64,000 nucleotides of DNA from Hyphomicrobiales bacterium (GTDB lineage Bacteria; Pseudomonadota; Alphaproteobacteria; Rhizobiales; Rhizobiaceae): assembly GCA_900466575.1 (NCBI GenBank), contig UBMP01000014.1, positions 1 to 64,000 of the forward strand, given 5' to 3'. The translations under genes were made by a program, and so were the position numbers. This document shows, piece after piece, positions 18,150-28,130 of the stretch (position 1 is the first letter of the stretch; each line of letters opens with the position of its first letter). The notes under the pieces are model-generated. The model did not search any database, was not told where the DNA came from, and saw only the letters and a program-made list of their open reading frames with translations.

Positions 18150-18223
18150 TTGCGCCAGAACCGGTTCCCGCAAGGCGCTGAACGGTTTCGCTTCGAGAAC
18201 CGCGAATAGACAAAAAGTGAAAG

Positions 18224-18253
18224 CGTTTCGGCAATCCCGTGAATGCCGAAACG
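18224..18253. repeat. Hairpin before the Lon-domain gene
   Basis: CGTTTCGGCA (18224-18233) and TGCCGAAACG (18244-18253) form a perfect ten-base stem with a ten-base loop. There is no T tail. It stands 34 bases before the next start and could be a processing site or part of a dispersed repeat that fills 18150-18260. Confidence 0.5.
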
Positions 18254-18287
18254 ACATGGCCCGGGCGGGCCGAGGCAAGGAGTGACG

Positions 18288-18956
18288 ATGCAAGTCGGTA
18301 ACGCACGCTATCTGACCGAAAACGATCTGCCAAAAACACTGGCCGTGTTTCCGCTCACCGGCGCGCTGCTTCTGCCCGGCGCCCAATTGCCGCTAAACAT
18401 CTTCGAGCCGCGCTATCTCGCCATGTTCGATGATGCACTGGCAGGACACCGGCTGATCGGCATGATCCAGCCGGCGCTGGACGCATCCGAGGCAGACCCC
18501 AAGCCGCCACTTGCCAAGGTCGGCTGCATCGGCCGCATCACCTCCTTCGGTGAAACCGGCGACGGGCGCTATATTCTATCACTGACAGGCGTCACGCGCT
18601 TCCGCGTGCTCGAGGAACTCGCCGTCACAACACCCTACCGACAGGTGAAGCTTGCGCCATTCCTGACCGACCTCGACCCGGTGGACGAGGACAGCGTCGA
18701 CCGGAAGGGTCTTTTGCAGGCATTTCGAGACTATCTTGACGCCAATAGCCTGGAAGCGGACTGGGACAATATCTCTCGTGCCAGCAATGCGACCCTGGTC
18801 AATTCCATGTCGATGATGTCGCCCTACGGCCCGGCGGAAAAGCAGGCGCTGCTGGAGGCGCCGGACCTCAAGACCCGCGCTGAAACACTCATAGCCATCA
18901 CCGAGATAGCGTTGGCGAAAGCCGCGCCTGACGGCGGCGGCGGCATCCTGCAGTAA
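18288..18956 (+). CDS. Lon N-terminal (substrate-binding) domain protein
   Basis: This 222-residue protein consists of a Lon substrate-binding (LON/PUA-like) domain without the ATPase and protease parts. [20 protein letters not shown] at residues 21-40 followed by [10 protein letters not shown] and later GCIGRIT are characteristic. The start at 18288 is set by an AAGGAG at 18276-18281; an upstream in-frame ATG at 18243 lies in a hairpin. It is followed 10 bases later by a Trm112-like gene, and these two are usually neighbours in rhizobia. Function is not established for the stand-alone form. Confidence 0.88.
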   Translation: MQVGNARYLTENDLPKTLAVFPLTGALLLPGAQLPLNIFEPRYLAMFDDALAGHRLIGMIQPALDASEADPKPPLAKVGCIGRITSFGETGDGRYILSLTGVTRFRVLEELAVTTPYRQVKLAPFLTDLDPVDEDSVDRKGLLQAFRDYLDANSLEADWDNISRASNATLVNSMSMMSPYGPAEKQALLEAPDLKTRAETLIAITEIALAKAAPDGGGGILQ

Positions 18957-18966
18957 GAGGCCGTCG

Positions 18967-19155
18967 ATGGGCGCACGCAATAGCGGCATCGATCCGAAAA
19001 TGCTCGAACTTCTTGTCTGTCCGCTGACAAAGGGCCGGCTGAGCTTCGATGCGGAGCGCAATGAACTCATCTCGGAAAAGGCGAAACTCGCCTATCCCGT
19101 GCGCGACGGAATTCCGATCATGCTGATGTCTGAAGCCCGGAAAATCGAAGACTAG
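18967..19155 (+). CDS. Trm112-family (UPF0434) protein
   Basis: A 62-residue protein of the Trm112/UPF0434 family. Members activate methyltransferases in eukaryotes and archaea; the bacterial role is less certain. The family segment [16 protein letters not shown] is at residues 14-29 and [11 protein letters not shown] near the end. Only one cysteine is present where zinc-binding relatives have CxxC, so zinc binding at this site is unlikely. It lies in a short operon with the Lon-domain gene and faces ubiH, whose stop is 10 bases away. Confidence 0.85.
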   Translation: MGARNSGIDPKMLELLVCPLTKGRLSFDAERNELISEKAKLAYPVRDGIPIMLMSEARKIED

Positions 19156-19165
19156 TTCCCGCCAA

Positions 19166-20380
19166 TCAGATCGGCTGACCACCCAGCAAACGCGGATCTC
19201 CCGAGCCTCCGACGTTGGACGCCTGGCGTATGAAGAAATTCTTCAGTCCCGGCAGCCGGTCGACAACACTGAGGCCAAAATCGCGTGCCATGCGCATCGG
19301 CGTGAAGTCGTTGGAGAACATGCGGTTGAGCACATCGGTCGTGACGCCCATCCGGAACGTGTCGAAGCGACGCCACTCCTGATAGCGCTCCAGGATGTTG
19401 AGCTGGCCGAAATCGAGACCCAGCCGGTCGGCCTCGACGATGGTTTCAGCGAGCGCCGCCACGTCCTTGAAGCCGAGATTGAGACCCTGGCCGGAAATCG
19501 GATGAATGCCATGGGCGGCGTCGCCCGCGAGCGCAAAGCGCGGCGCGACAAAGTCGCGGGCCAGCGTCAGTGCGAAGGGGAAGGCGCGCTTGCCACCCAC
19601 CACCTTGATCGAGCCGAGCTTGTGGCCGAAGCGGCGTTCGAGCTCCTCTTCAAAGACCAGATCATCGGCCCTCAACAAGGCCTCGGCATCCGCAGTCCGC
19701 TCGTTCCAGACGAGCGAGGAGCGATTGTTCTTCAGCGGCAGGGTGGCAAAGGGGCCCGCAGGCAGGAAATGTTCCTCCGCAATTCCCTCATGCGGCCGTT
19801 CATGCTCTATGGTCGCCACGATGCCGGACTGGCCATAGTCGAAGCGCACGGTCTTGATGCCGGCGATGTCGCGCAGCTTGGAGCGCACGCCATCGCAGGC
19901 AACCAGCAGCCGCGCCTCGATCGTCTCGCCATTTGACAGCGTTATCGTCTGCCAGGCATCGCCGGTCTTGAAATCCACCGCAGAGACGCCCTGCCGGATC
20001 TCAACGCCCAATGCATCGGCGCGCTTCCTCAGTGACCGCACCATGGCCGGATTCGGCACCATATAGGCGAAAGGCTCGCCCGCCTCCGCTTCGCCGTCGA
20101 AGGTGAGGAAGACGGGGCGCACCGGGTCGGCGGTCTTCGAATCGGTGATGATCATCTTGCGAATAGGCTCGGCCTCGGGCGCGATCTCGTCCCAGGCGCC
20201 CAGCACGGTCAGCAGGCGCTTGGCACCCGCGGCAATCGCCGAGGCGCGTTCGTCCTTTTCCCACACCCCCTCCGGCGCGGCGTCAAAGACGCGCACGTCG
20301 AGATGTGGCGCCGCCGACTTTACGGCGACCGCCAGCGAAAGCCCGACATAGCCACCGCCCGCAATACAGATATCGATCAT
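19166..20380 (-). CDS. ubiH: UbiH/UbiF-family FAD-dependent hydroxylase
   Basis: This 404-residue flavoprotein monooxygenase probably hydroxylates the benzoquinone ring in ubiquinone synthesis. The FAD-binding motif CIAGGGYVGLSLAVAV opens the protein, and the second FAD signature FALAGDAAHGIHPISGQGLN lies near residues 277-300, as in UbiH, UbiF and UbiI. The start at 20380 was chosen at the beginning of the Rossmann motif. It is divergent from tesB with 113 bases between the starts. Which ring position it hydroxylates cannot be told from sequence; alphaproteobacterial UbiL or UbiM paralogues are alternatives. Confidence 0.85.
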   Translation of the reverse strand: MIDICIAGGGYVGLSLAVAVKSAAPHLDVRVFDAAPEGVWEKDERASAIAAGAKRLLTVLGAWDEIAPEAEPIRKMIITDSKTADPVRPVFLTFDGEAEAGEPFAYMVPNPAMVRSLRKRADALGVEIRQGVSAVDFKTGDAWQTITLSNGETIEARLLVACDGVRSKLRDIAGIKTVRFDYGQSGIVATIEHERPHEGIAEEHFLPAGPFATLPLKNNRSSLVWNERTADAEALLRADDLVFEEELERRFGHKLGSIKVVGGKRAFPFALTLARDFVAPRFALAGDAAHGIHPISGQGLNLGFKDVAALAETIVEADRLGLDFGQLNILERYQEWRRFDTFRMGVTTDVLNRMFSNDFTPMRMARDFGLSVVDRLPGLKNFFIRQASNVGGSGDPRLLGGQPI

Positions 20381-20493
20381 CGCGCCAACCTCGCTGGTAT
20401 TCCCGCCCTTGAGCAAACTTTGTGACCTATATAGAGGATGGAAAACGCCATTCCTACCACTGAGCCCATTCTTGCGATTGAGAAGGATCAAAC

Positions 20494-21378
20494 ATGTCGT
20501 CCGAAGCAGGCAATTTTTCGCCCATGCAGGAACTGATCGCCACACTCGATCTGGAGAAGCTGGAGGAGAACCTGTTTCGCGGCACCAGCCCCCAGGTCGG
20601 CTGGCAGCGCGTCTTCGGCGGGCAGGTGATCGCCCAGGCTTTGGTCGCAGCACAGCGCACGGTCGACGAGGGCCGCTTCGTCCACTCGCTGCACGCCTAT
20701 TTCATGCGGCCGGGCGATCCTTCGATCCCGATTGTCTACGAAGTCGACCGTATTCGCGACGGCAAGAGCTTCACCACGCGCCGTGTGGTTGCCGTCCAGC
20801 ATGGCAAGGCGATCTTCTCACTGTCTGCCTCGTTCCAGGAAGACGAGGACGGCTTCGAGCATCAGAAACCCATCCCGGCTGTGCCGACGCCCGAGCAACT
20901 GGGTGGAGAATCCGACATTCTGGCGCGATATCTGGAAAACGCGCCCGAGGCGATCCGTCGCTATTGGCTGCGCCCGCGTCCGATCGAATTCTGCCCGGCC
21001 TATCCCGATGATTATTTCAATCGCAACCAGCGTGAGCCGGTGCAGAACATCTGGGTCAGAACCACCGGTCCGTCGCCGGACGACCGCCGTCTGCGGGCGG
21101 CCATTCTCGCCTATCTTTCGGACATGACCTTGCTGGACACTTCGCTTTACGCGCACGGCACCTCCGTCTTTGACCGCAATCTCCAGGCGGCGAGCCTAGA
21201 CCATGCCATGTGGTTCCACCGCGACTTTTCCCTCGACGATTGGCTGCTCTACAGTCAGGACAGCCCCAGTGCCTCGGGCGCGCGCGGCATGACCCGCGGA
21301 AGTCTCTATGATCGCTCAGGCGTTCTCATCGCTTCCGTGGCTCAGGAAGGATTGATTCGGAAACGTGCATCTGCATAA
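20494..21378 (+). CDS. tesB: Acyl-CoA thioesterase II
   Basis: A 294-residue double-hotdog thioesterase that cleaves acyl-CoA to free acid and CoA. The first hotdog has GWQRVFGGQVIAQALVAA near residue 28-45. The second contains DMTLLDTSLYAHGTS and SLDHAMWFHRDF, which carry the Asp and nearby polar residues of the active site. AAGGATC at 20483 precedes the ATG. The gene ends before an AT-rich spacer that leads to glnK, and it is not obviously part of that operon. Confidence 0.93.
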   Translation: MSSEAGNFSPMQELIATLDLEKLEENLFRGTSPQVGWQRVFGGQVIAQALVAAQRTVDEGRFVHSLHAYFMRPGDPSIPIVYEVDRIRDGKSFTTRRVVAVQHGKAIFSLSASFQEDEDGFEHQKPIPAVPTPEQLGGESDILARYLENAPEAIRRYWLRPRPIEFCPAYPDDYFNRNQREPVQNIWVRTTGPSPDDRRLRAAILAYLSDMTLLDTSLYAHGTSVFDRNLQAASLDHAMWFHRDFSLDDWLLYSQDSPSASGARGMTRGSLYDRSGVLIASVAQEGLIRKRASA

Positions 21379-21511
21379 AGGATGAGCATTTTTTAAAAAA
21401 TGCGCAAATTTTGGGCACACAAAAGCTCCACATTTTTGTCATTTTTTGGCCAACAACCGTTTTCCTAATTTTTTCTCAATCAAATCAGTTTGTTAAGCTT
21501 AGTTTCGAATC

Positions 21512-21527
21512 TGGCACGGACCTTGAA
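21512..21527 (+). promoter_or_regulatory. Sigma-54 (RpoN) promoter of glnK-amtB
   Basis: TGGCAC (21512-21517), five bases, then TTGAA (21523-21527) matches the -24/-12 pattern, although the -12 dinucleotide is GA rather than the usual GC. The spacing is right and the genes downstream are classic NtrC targets. Confidence 0.8.
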
Positions 21528-21602
21528 TGTGTGTCTGCGGTCCCGGACGGATAACCGGCCGGCGGCATGACGCGTTGCCCCTCCTTTGGGGCGTACACAT
21601 GA

Positions 21603-21956
<354 letters not shown>

Positions 21957-21982
21957 GCGTTGCGTTCAGGGAGTTAATATCT

Positions 21983-23347
21983 ATGTCCTCTTCGAAGCTT
22001 TCCATTCTCGGCCGCGCAGGCCTCGCAGCGACGGCGCTTCTCGCGCCCGTCGTCGCCTTTGCGCAGGACGCCGCAGCGCCTGCAGCCGCAGCCGCTGCCG
22101 CTGCCGATCCCATCCCGAACAAGGGCGACACCGCCTTCATGTTCATCTCGACCCTGCTCGTTCTGTTCATGATCGTTCCGGGCCTTGCCCTGTTCTACGG
22201 CGGCCTGATTCGCGGCAAGAACATGCTGTCTATGCTGATGCAGACGACGGTCGTCGGTTGCACCGTCATGCTGCTCTGGGTTCTCTACGGCTACTCCTTC
22301 GCCTTCGGCGGCGGCACGAACGCCTTCTTCGGCGGCACGGCCAAGATGTTCCTCGCCGGCGTCACCACGTCGACGACGGCCGCCACCTTCACCAAGGGCG
22401 TCGTCATTCCTGAAATGATCTTCATGCTCTTCCAGATGACGTTTGCCGCCATCACGCCCGCCCTGATCCTCGGCGCCTTTGCCGAGCGCATCAAGTTCGG
22501 TGCAGCCGTGCTCTTCTGCGGCCTCTGGGCAACCTTCGTCTACTTCCCGGTCGCTCACATGGTCTGGGATTCCAACGGCCTGCTCTTCAAGCTCGGCGCC
22601 CTCGACTTCGCTGGCGGCACGGTTGTTCACATCAACGCCGGTGTCGCCGGTCTGGTGGGCGCGATCATGGTCGGCAAGCGCATCGGCTACGGCAAGGACA
22701 TGATGGCTCCGCACTCGCTGACGCTCTCCATGGTCGGCGCTGCGATGCTCTGGTTCGGCTGGTTCGGCTTCAACGCCGGTTCGAACCTCGAAGCTTCGGG
22801 CGGCGCGATGCTTGCAACCGTCAACACCTTCGTGGCAACGGCTGCAGCAACGCTCTCCTGGTCGCTGGTTGAAAAGATCGTCCGCGGCAAGGCCTCGATG
22901 CTCGGCGCCATCTCCGGCATGGTCGCAGGCCTTGTCGCCGTCACCCCGGCAGCCGGTATTGCCGGCCCGATGGGCGCCATCGTTCTCGGCATCCTCGTCT
23001 CCCCGCTCTGCTTCTTCTTCGTCTCCGTGGTGAAGAACAAGTTCGGCTATGACGACACCGCAGACGTCTTCGGCGTCCACGGCATCGGCGGCATGTTCGG
23101 CGCCATCGGCACGGGCGTTCTCGCCTCGGCCAGCCTCGGCGGCGTCGGCTATGCAGACGGCGTGACCATGGGCCATCAGGTGTGGGTTCAGATCGAAGCC
23201 GTCCTGACCACGATCGTATGGACGGGTGTCGGCTCGATCATCCTCTACAAGATCACCGACCTCATCATCGGCCTGCGTGTCGCACCGGAAGCCGAACGCG
23301 AAGGTCTCGACCTCTCGGCCCACGGCGAAGCCGCCTACCACAACTAA
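21983..23347 (+). CDS. amtB: Ammonium transporter
   Basis: A 454-residue inner-membrane channel for ammonium. A cleavable signal peptide (residues 1-29, ending VVAFAQ) is followed by an Ala-rich spacer and about eleven membrane helices. The twin histidines of the pore are in VVHINAGVAGLVGA and FGVHGIGGMFGAIGTG. GlnK, encoded just upstream, would block it when nitrogen is plentiful. A strong terminator follows at 23419. Confidence 0.96.
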   Translation: MSSSKLSILGRAGLAATALLAPVVAFAQDAAAPAAAAAAAADPIPNKGDTAFMFISTLLVLFMIVPGLALFYGGLIRGKNMLSMLMQTTVVGCTVMLLWVLYGYSFAFGGGTNAFFGGTAKMFLAGVTTSTTAATFTKGVVIPEMIFMLFQMTFAAITPALILGAFAERIKFGAAVLFCGLWATFVYFPVAHMVWDSNGLLFKLGALDFAGGTVVHINAGVAGLVGAIMVGKRIGYGKDMMAPHSLTLSMVGAAMLWFGWFGFNAGSNLEASGGAMLATVNTFVATAAATLSWSLVEKIVRGKASMLGAISGMVAGLVAVTPAAGIAGPMGAIVLGILVSPLCFFFVSVVKNKFGYDDTADVFGVHGIGGMFGAIGTGVLASASLGGVGYADGVTMGHQVWVQIEAVLTTIVWTGVGSIILYKITDLIIGLRVAPEAEREGLDLSAHGEAAYHN

Positions 23348-23418
23348 GATCACGGGCAGCGCGGGGAAAACCTCGCGCACCTTTTCCATCCCGTCGCAGT
23401 CTTCGGATTGCACGTTTT

Positions 23419-23446
23419 GCCCGGACCTCACGGTCCGGGCTTTTTT
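23419..23446 (+). terminator. Intrinsic terminator of glnK-amtB
   Basis: GCCCGGACC (23419-23427) pairs perfectly with GGTCCGGGC (23432-23440) over a TCAC loop, followed by six T residues. Confidence 0.9.
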
Positions 23447-23624
23447 GTTTGACCGGCGGGCGTTTCGAGCAATTGGCCGGCGACAGCAATCGGACAAGGA
23501 AAACAGTTTCTGAAGGCGGATGGTTAAAGGGGCTTTAACTCTCCGCCTGCTAACGTCGGCTCAACATGGCATCACTGCGACCGGTGATGCGTGATCGCGA
23601 TTTTGAGTAAACGAGCTGGATTCC

Positions 23625-26297
23625 ATGGCACGGACGACGGTAGCGCTGGATGGCAGGCCCCAGGGCTTTGCGCTTTCAACCTTCATCATCAGACAGGCAA
23701 GCCTTGCCGGGGGCATCGCGCTATTCGCGCTGCTGGCGCTGGGCGTGGCCGCCATGTCGACCTGGAATGTCACCGATCCGAGCCTCAGCTTTGCCACGGG
23801 CAAGCCGGCGACAAACATCCTCGGCTATCCGGGCGCGGTCTTCGCCGACATCATCATGCAATTCTTCGGGCTCGCGAGCGTCGTAGCGCTTCTTCCGCCC
23901 CTCTCGCTCGCCATCGCGCTGATGTTCCATCGCCGCATCCATCGCGCGGCCCAGCGTACCGCGGCCTGGTTCGGCGGGTCGGTTCTGGCGGCGGCGGCCG
24001 TCGGCTGCGTTCCGCCGCCGATCACCTGGCCACTCCCCAATGGCGCGGGTGGCGTTGCAGGCGACCTGATACTGCGTCTTCCGGCTCTCTTTGCGGGCGC
24101 CTATCCGAGCGGCACATTCGGCCTCGTTCTGGGCACGCTCTTGGCCATCCCGGCGGGCTGGCTGCTGATGATCGCCTGCGGTCTGCTGCTGCGCAATCCG
24201 CCCGAACGTGCACCGAAGGCATCTGCTGCTTCCAATGCCCGGACGGTCGCTCAGGGCCAGGCGGATGCGCGAGACGATGGCGAGGATGACGAAAGCTATT
24301 CGCCGATCGCGGTCTTCTTTGGCGGCGCGGCGCACCACTGGTATAACTGGCAAGCGCGCTTCCGCCGGATCTTCGGCATCCAGGCGTCGAGCCGAAGTGG
24401 CGGCCATATCGACGAGCCCTACGATTTCAACGAGGACGAATATGCGACCGTTGATCCGGCGGCTGCCGAAATCGATGAGGCGCCCTATTCCCCCGCGCAT
24501 GAAGAGCGCCCGGTTCATGCAGCCGCCGTTCAGCGCCGCGTGATTGCAGCGCCGCCTGCCGATCCCTATTTCGACGACGACGATGACGCGCCGTTCGACA
24601 TTGACATGCCGCAGGGTCGTCCCGCACCGGCAAGTCCCCGCGTGTCGATGCCGCCGCAGCCGCAGCGCGCCGCCGCACCCCAGCATCAGCCCACGGCAGA
24701 AGCGCCCCGCCCGGCGCCGATGCGCACCACCGTGCGTGCTCCGGCCCCGACACCGCGCGGCAATGATGGCTTCATCCTGCCTTCGACCGAACTTCTCGCG
24801 GAGCCGAAATCGACCGGCCGCGATTCGACGCTGTCGCCGGAAGCGCTGGAGCACAACGCCCGCCTGCTGGAGGGCGTTCTCGATGACTTCGGCGTCAAGG
24901 GTGAGATCATTCATGTCCGCCCCGGCCCCGTCGTCACACTCTACGAACTGGAGCCGGCGCCGGGCATCAAGTCGTCGCGCGTCATTGGTCTCGCAGACGA
25001 CATCGCCCGCTCGATGAGCGCGATCGCAGCCCGCGTCGCGGTGGTGCAGGGCCGCAATGCCATCGGTATCGAATTGCCGAACCAGAAGCGCGAGATGGTT
25101 TACCTGCGCGAACTGATCGAGAACCAGGAATTCCACGACGCCAAGGGCAAGCTGGCACTGACGCTGGGCAAGACAATCGGAGGCGAACCCGTTATCGCCG
25201 ATCTCGCCAAGATGCCGCACCTGCTCGTGGCCGGTACCACCGGTTCGGGTAAGTCGGTCGCCATCAACACGATGATCCTGTCGCTTCTCTATCGGCTCTC
25301 GCCGGAAAAGTGCCGCCTCATCATGATCGACCCGAAGATGCTCGAACTCTCCGTCTATGACGGCATTCCGCATCTCCTGTCTCCGGTCGTAACCGACCCG
25401 AAAAAGGCCGTCGTCGCGCTCAAATGGACCGTGCGCGAGATGGAAGACCGCTACAAGAAGATGTCGAAGATCGGCGTGCGCAATATCGACGGCTTCAACA
25501 CCCGCGTTGAGCAGGCGCTGCAGTCGGGTGACGCAATCACCCGCACCGTCCAGACCGGCTTCGACCGCGAAACCGGCGAGGCCGTCTACGAGACGGAAGA
25601 ATTTGCGCTGAAGCCGCTCCCCTATATCGTCGTCATCATCGACGAAATGGCCGACCTGATGATGGTCGCCGGCAAGGATATCGAAGGTGCCGTTCAGCGC
25701 CTGGCCCAGATGGCCCGCGCCGCCGGCATTCACGTCATCATGGCCACGCAGCGTCCCTCGGTGGACGTCATCACCGGTACGATCAAGGCGAACTTCCCCA
25801 CGCGTATCTCCTTCCAGGTGACCTCGAAGATCGACAGCCGCACGATCCTGGGCGAACAGGGCGCCGAACAGCTGCTCGGCCAGGGCGACATGCTCTACAT
25901 GGCCGGCGGCGGGCGCATCCAGCGCGTTCACGGCCCCTTCGTGTCTGACCACGAGGTGGAGGACATCGTCGCATACCTCAAGACTCAGGGCGTTCCGCAA
26001 TATCTCGACGCCATCACGGCGGACGACGAGGACGGCGATGGAGAAGGTGGCGGCGGCCCGGCCGGCACGTCCAACCTCGCCGATTCGGACGACCCGTACG
26101 ACCAGGCCGTGGCCGTCGTGCTGCGCGACGGCAAGGCGTCGACCTCCTATATCCAGCGCCGCCTCGGCATCGGCTACAACCGCGCCGCCTCGATCATCGA
26201 ACGCATGGAACAGGAAGGCATCGTCGGCCCGGCCAACCACGCCGGCAAACGCGAAATCCTCGTTCCGACCGAATCAGACATAACCGGGGGCGTGTGA
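23625..26297 (+). CDS. ftsK: DNA translocase FtsK
   Basis: An 890-residue divisome protein that pumps DNA and helps resolve chromosome dimers. About four membrane helices lie in residues 18-195. A long disordered linker rich in Pro, Ala and Asp covers about 200-385. The motor follows, with Walker [13 protein letters not shown] near 537 and Walker [13 protein letters not shown] near 672. A winged-helix gamma domain ([20 protein letters not shown] onward) at about 820-885 would read KOPS sites. The gene stands alone, 277 bases after amtB. Confidence 0.95.
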   Translation: MARTTVALDGRPQGFALSTFIIRQASLAGGIALFALLALGVAAMSTWNVTDPSLSFATGKPATNILGYPGAVFADIIMQFFGLASVVALLPPLSLAIALMFHRRIHRAAQRTAAWFGGSVLAAAAVGCVPPPITWPLPNGAGGVAGDLILRLPALFAGAYPSGTFGLVLGTLLAIPAGWLLMIACGLLLRNPPERAPKASAASNARTVAQGQADARDDGEDDESYSPIAVFFGGAAHHWYNWQARFRRIFGIQASSRSGGHIDEPYDFNEDEYATVDPAAAEIDEAPYSPAHEERPVHAAAVQRRVIAAPPADPYFDDDDDAPFDIDMPQGRPAPASPRVSMPPQPQRAAAPQHQPTAEAPRPAPMRTTVRAPAPTPRGNDGFILPSTELLAEPKSTGRDSTLSPEALEHNARLLEGVLDDFGVKGEIIHVRPGPVVTLYELEPAPGIKSSRVIGLADDIARSMSAIAARVAVVQGRNAIGIELPNQKREMVYLRELIENQEFHDAKGKLALTLGKTIGGEPVIADLAKMPHLLVAGTTGSGKSVAINTMILSLLYRLSPEKCRLIMIDPKMLELSVYDGIPHLLSPVVTDPKKAVVALKWTVREMEDRYKKMSKIGVRNIDGFNTRVEQALQSGDAITRTVQTGFDRETGEAVYETEEFALKPLPYIVVIIDEMADLMMVAGKDIEGAVQRLAQMARAAGIHVIMATQRPSVDVITGTIKANFPTRISFQVTSKIDSRTILGEQGAEQLLGQGDMLYMAGGGRIQRVHGPFVSDHEVEDIVAYLKTQGVPQYLDAITADDEDGDGEGGGGPAGTSNLADSDDPYDQAVAVVLRDGKASTSYIQRRLGIGYNRAASIIERMEQEGIVGPANHAGKREILVPTESDITGGV

Positions 26298-26419
26298 CAG
26301 GCATTCCGCGAAAAGTGCGCCGCGGATTGCGATCGCGGCGTGCCCAGGCATCCATGCGGAACCCGCCTTGAAGGCGCCGCGTTTGCCTGAGAGATAAAGG
26401 ATGATTCGAGGAGACGAGA

Positions 26420-27067
26420 ATGAAATTCCTGAAAGTTTTCGCAGGCATGGCTGAGATGAAGCGCCCGCTTGCGTTCGTTACCGCCATGGCCCTGGCGTTC
26501 GGCCTCTCGGCAGCATCTGCAGGCGCGCAGAGCAACAAGGCGCAGGAAATCGCCAATCATTTCTCCAGCATCAAGACGATGATGGGCGATTTCGTGCAGT
26601 TCGGGCCGCGTGGCGACCAGACCGGCGGCAAGTTCTACATCGCCCGCCCCGGCAAGGTGCGCTTCAACTACGATGCCCCCTCGCCGATGCGCGTGATTTC
26701 CGATGGCCGCACCCTCGTTGTCGGCAACATGAAGCTCGGCACCTGGGACCAGTATCCCCTCTCCAAGACGCCGCTGGCCCTGCTTCTGGACGACAAGATC
26801 GACCTGACCGGCAAGATGGTCCGCAGCGTCAAGGAGGATCCCGACCTCGTCACGATCGTTCTCGGCGACAAATCGGTCTTCGGCGATTCGACCATCACCA
26901 TGATGTTCGATCCGGCGACGGACGACTTGCGTCAGTGGACGATCACCGACGCGCAAGGCAAGGAAACCTCGGTCATGATCTATAACGTCAAGGCCGGCGT
27001 CGATTTCGCAGACAGCGTTTTCGCGCTTCCCTACGACCAGATGAAGGGCGTCGCGCCCAGCAAGTAA
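26420..27067 (+). CDS. lolA: LolA-like outer-membrane lipoprotein carrier
   Basis: This 215-residue periplasmic carrier should ferry lipoproteins from LolCDE to the outer membrane. The first 38 residues end in AASAGAQS and act as the signal peptide. FSSIKTMMGDFVQFGPRG, GKFYIARPGKVRFNYD and later WTITDAQGKETSVMIYNV are LolA family segments. GAGGAGACGAG before 26420 supports this start, although the signal peptide core begins at an in-frame ATG at 26456. A terminator follows the stop and abuts xthA. Confidence 0.88.
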   Translation: MKFLKVFAGMAEMKRPLAFVTAMALAFGLSAASAGAQSNKAQEIANHFSSIKTMMGDFVQFGPRGDQTGGKFYIARPGKVRFNYDAPSPMRVISDGRTLVVGNMKLGTWDQYPLSKTPLALLLDDKIDLTGKMVRSVKEDPDLVTIVLGDKSVFGDSTITMMFDPATDDLRQWTITDAQGKETSVMIYNVKAGVDFADSVFALPYDQMKGVAPSK

Positions 27068-27108
27068 TCACCTTTGATTTTGTTGGACATCAGCGCCATC
27101 AACGATTA

Positions 27109-27141
27109 GGTCCTGCCGGAGACCCCCCTGCAGGACCTTTT
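27109..27141 (+). terminator. Intrinsic terminator of lolA
   Basis: GGTCCTGC (27109-27116) pairs with GCAGGACC (27130-27137), followed by TTTT. It ends only five bases before the xthA start. Confidence 0.75.
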
Positions 27142-27145
27142 CGTT

Positions 27146-27949
27146 ATGACCTTCACGCTTGCCACCTGGAACATCAACTCCGTGCGGCTGAGAATGCCGA
27201 TCGTTGCGCAATTCCTCTCCCGCTTCCAGCCTGACATCCTCTGCCTGCAGGAGATCAAGTGCCGCGACGAGGAGTTTCCCTACGAGGCGTTCCGGGACCT
27301 CGGCTATGTGCACATGGCGGTGAGCGGCCAGAAGGGCTATCACGGGGTGGCAACCGTGGCGAAGGCAAGGATCGACATCCACGAGACCCGCGACTTCTGC
27401 GGGGTCGGGGACAAGCGCCACCTCTCCGTCGACTTCGAACATGCCGGCCGCAATATCCGCCTGCATAATTTCTATGTCCCCGCCGGCGGCGACGAGCCTG
27501 ACCGGACGATCAACCCGAAATTCGGCCACAAGCTCGATTTCCTCGAAGAGATGCGGGCCATGCGTGCGCTCGACGGCTCCGGCCGCTCCTCGATCCTCGT
27601 CGGCGATTTGAATATTGCGCCGCTTGAACACGACGTGTGGTCACACAAGCAGCTGCTCAAGATCGTCAGCCACACGCCGGTCGAGACCGACGGTATGAAG
27701 GCCGTCATCGCCGAAGGTGGCTGGTCGGACCTGATGCGGGAAAAGTTCCCCGAACCCCAGAAGCTCTACACCTGGTGGAGCTACCGCGCCAAGGACTGGG
27801 ACGCCGCCGACAAGGGCCGCCGCCTCGACCATATCTGGTCGTCGCCCGACCTTGCCCCCCATGTGACGGATATCGAAATCCTGCGCGAGGCACGCGGCTG
27901 GACCCAGCCGTCGGACCATGTTCCGGTCATCGCCCGCTTTGCATTTTGA
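27146..27949 (+). CDS. xthA: Exodeoxyribonuclease III
   Basis: A 267-residue AP endonuclease and 3'-5' exonuclease for base-excision repair. Motifs in order: LATWNINSVRLR (3-15), LCLQEIKC with the metal Glu near 34, the GDLNIAPLEHDV segment near 153, and the C-terminal WTQPSDHVPVIA with the catalytic Asp-His pair. No clear Shine-Dalgarno precedes the ATG, and the lolA terminator ends five bases upstream, so expression may rely on readthrough or a leaderless or internal transcript start. Confidence 0.93.
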   Translation: MTFTLATWNINSVRLRMPIVAQFLSRFQPDILCLQEIKCRDEEFPYEAFRDLGYVHMAVSGQKGYHGVATVAKARIDIHETRDFCGVGDKRHLSVDFEHAGRNIRLHNFYVPAGGDEPDRTINPKFGHKLDFLEEMRAMRALDGSGRSSILVGDLNIAPLEHDVWSHKQLLKIVSHTPVETDGMKAVIAEGGWSDLMREKFPEPQKLYTWWSYRAKDWDAADKGRRLDHIWSSPDLAPHVTDIEILREARGWTQPSDHVPVIARFAF

Positions 27950-27962
27950 AGCCCGGAAAATA

Positions 27963-27990
27963 TTGACTCTTCACCAAAAGAGCGTATGAG
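27963..27990 (+). promoter_or_regulatory. Candidate sigma-70 promoter of the asd leader
   Basis: TTGACT (27963-27968) and TATGAG (27985-27990) are 16 bases apart. A start near 27997 would give a leader of about 240 bases before asd, containing the short ORF at 28014. Confidence 0.5.
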
Positions 27991-28013
27991 CAGCAGCGGA
28001 AAAGGACGGGCCT

Positions 28014-28130
28014 ATGCTTTCGTGTGACCAACACATGTCCGGCATGATCGACGCAGCGCTTTGCGACTGCGGTGCTTTCCGTTCTTTCGTTTCCAAAACC
28101 AAGGCCAAAACGACGACGAAAACCGTCTGA
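28014..28130 (+). CDS. Candidate Thr/Lys-rich leader peptide upstream of asd
   Basis: A 38-codon ORF begins with ATG at 28014, seven bases after AAGGA. It ends KTKAKTTTKTV, so five Thr and four Lys codons fall in the last eleven sense codons. The stop is 108 bases before asd, which makes the common precursor of threonine, lysine and methionine. A hairpin of AGGCC (28102-28106) with GGCCT (28138-28142) covers the Thr codons, and further hairpins lie at 28153-28169 and 28177-28194. This looks like an attenuation leader. I see no U-rich terminator, so the mechanism is open and translation is unproven. Confidence 0.45.
   Translation: MLSCDQHMSGMIDAALCDCGAFRSFVSKTKAKTTTKTV

Noticed and set aside
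21974-23497. Long minus-strand open frame of about 507 codons
   Set aside because: It lies antisense to amtB, is rich in His, Asp, Glu and Arg with no family motif, and arises from the codon bias of the GC-rich real gene.
23721-26240. Minus-strand open frame of 839 codons opposite ftsK
   Set aside because: Composition is typical of the antisense frame of a GC-rich gene, and ftsK is clearly the coding strand.
27986-28027. Thirteen-codon ORF beginning MSSSGKGRAYAFV upstream of the asd leader ORF
   Set aside because: Its start overlaps the proposed -10 element and lies before the likely transcript start; it has no amino-acid bias related to asd.
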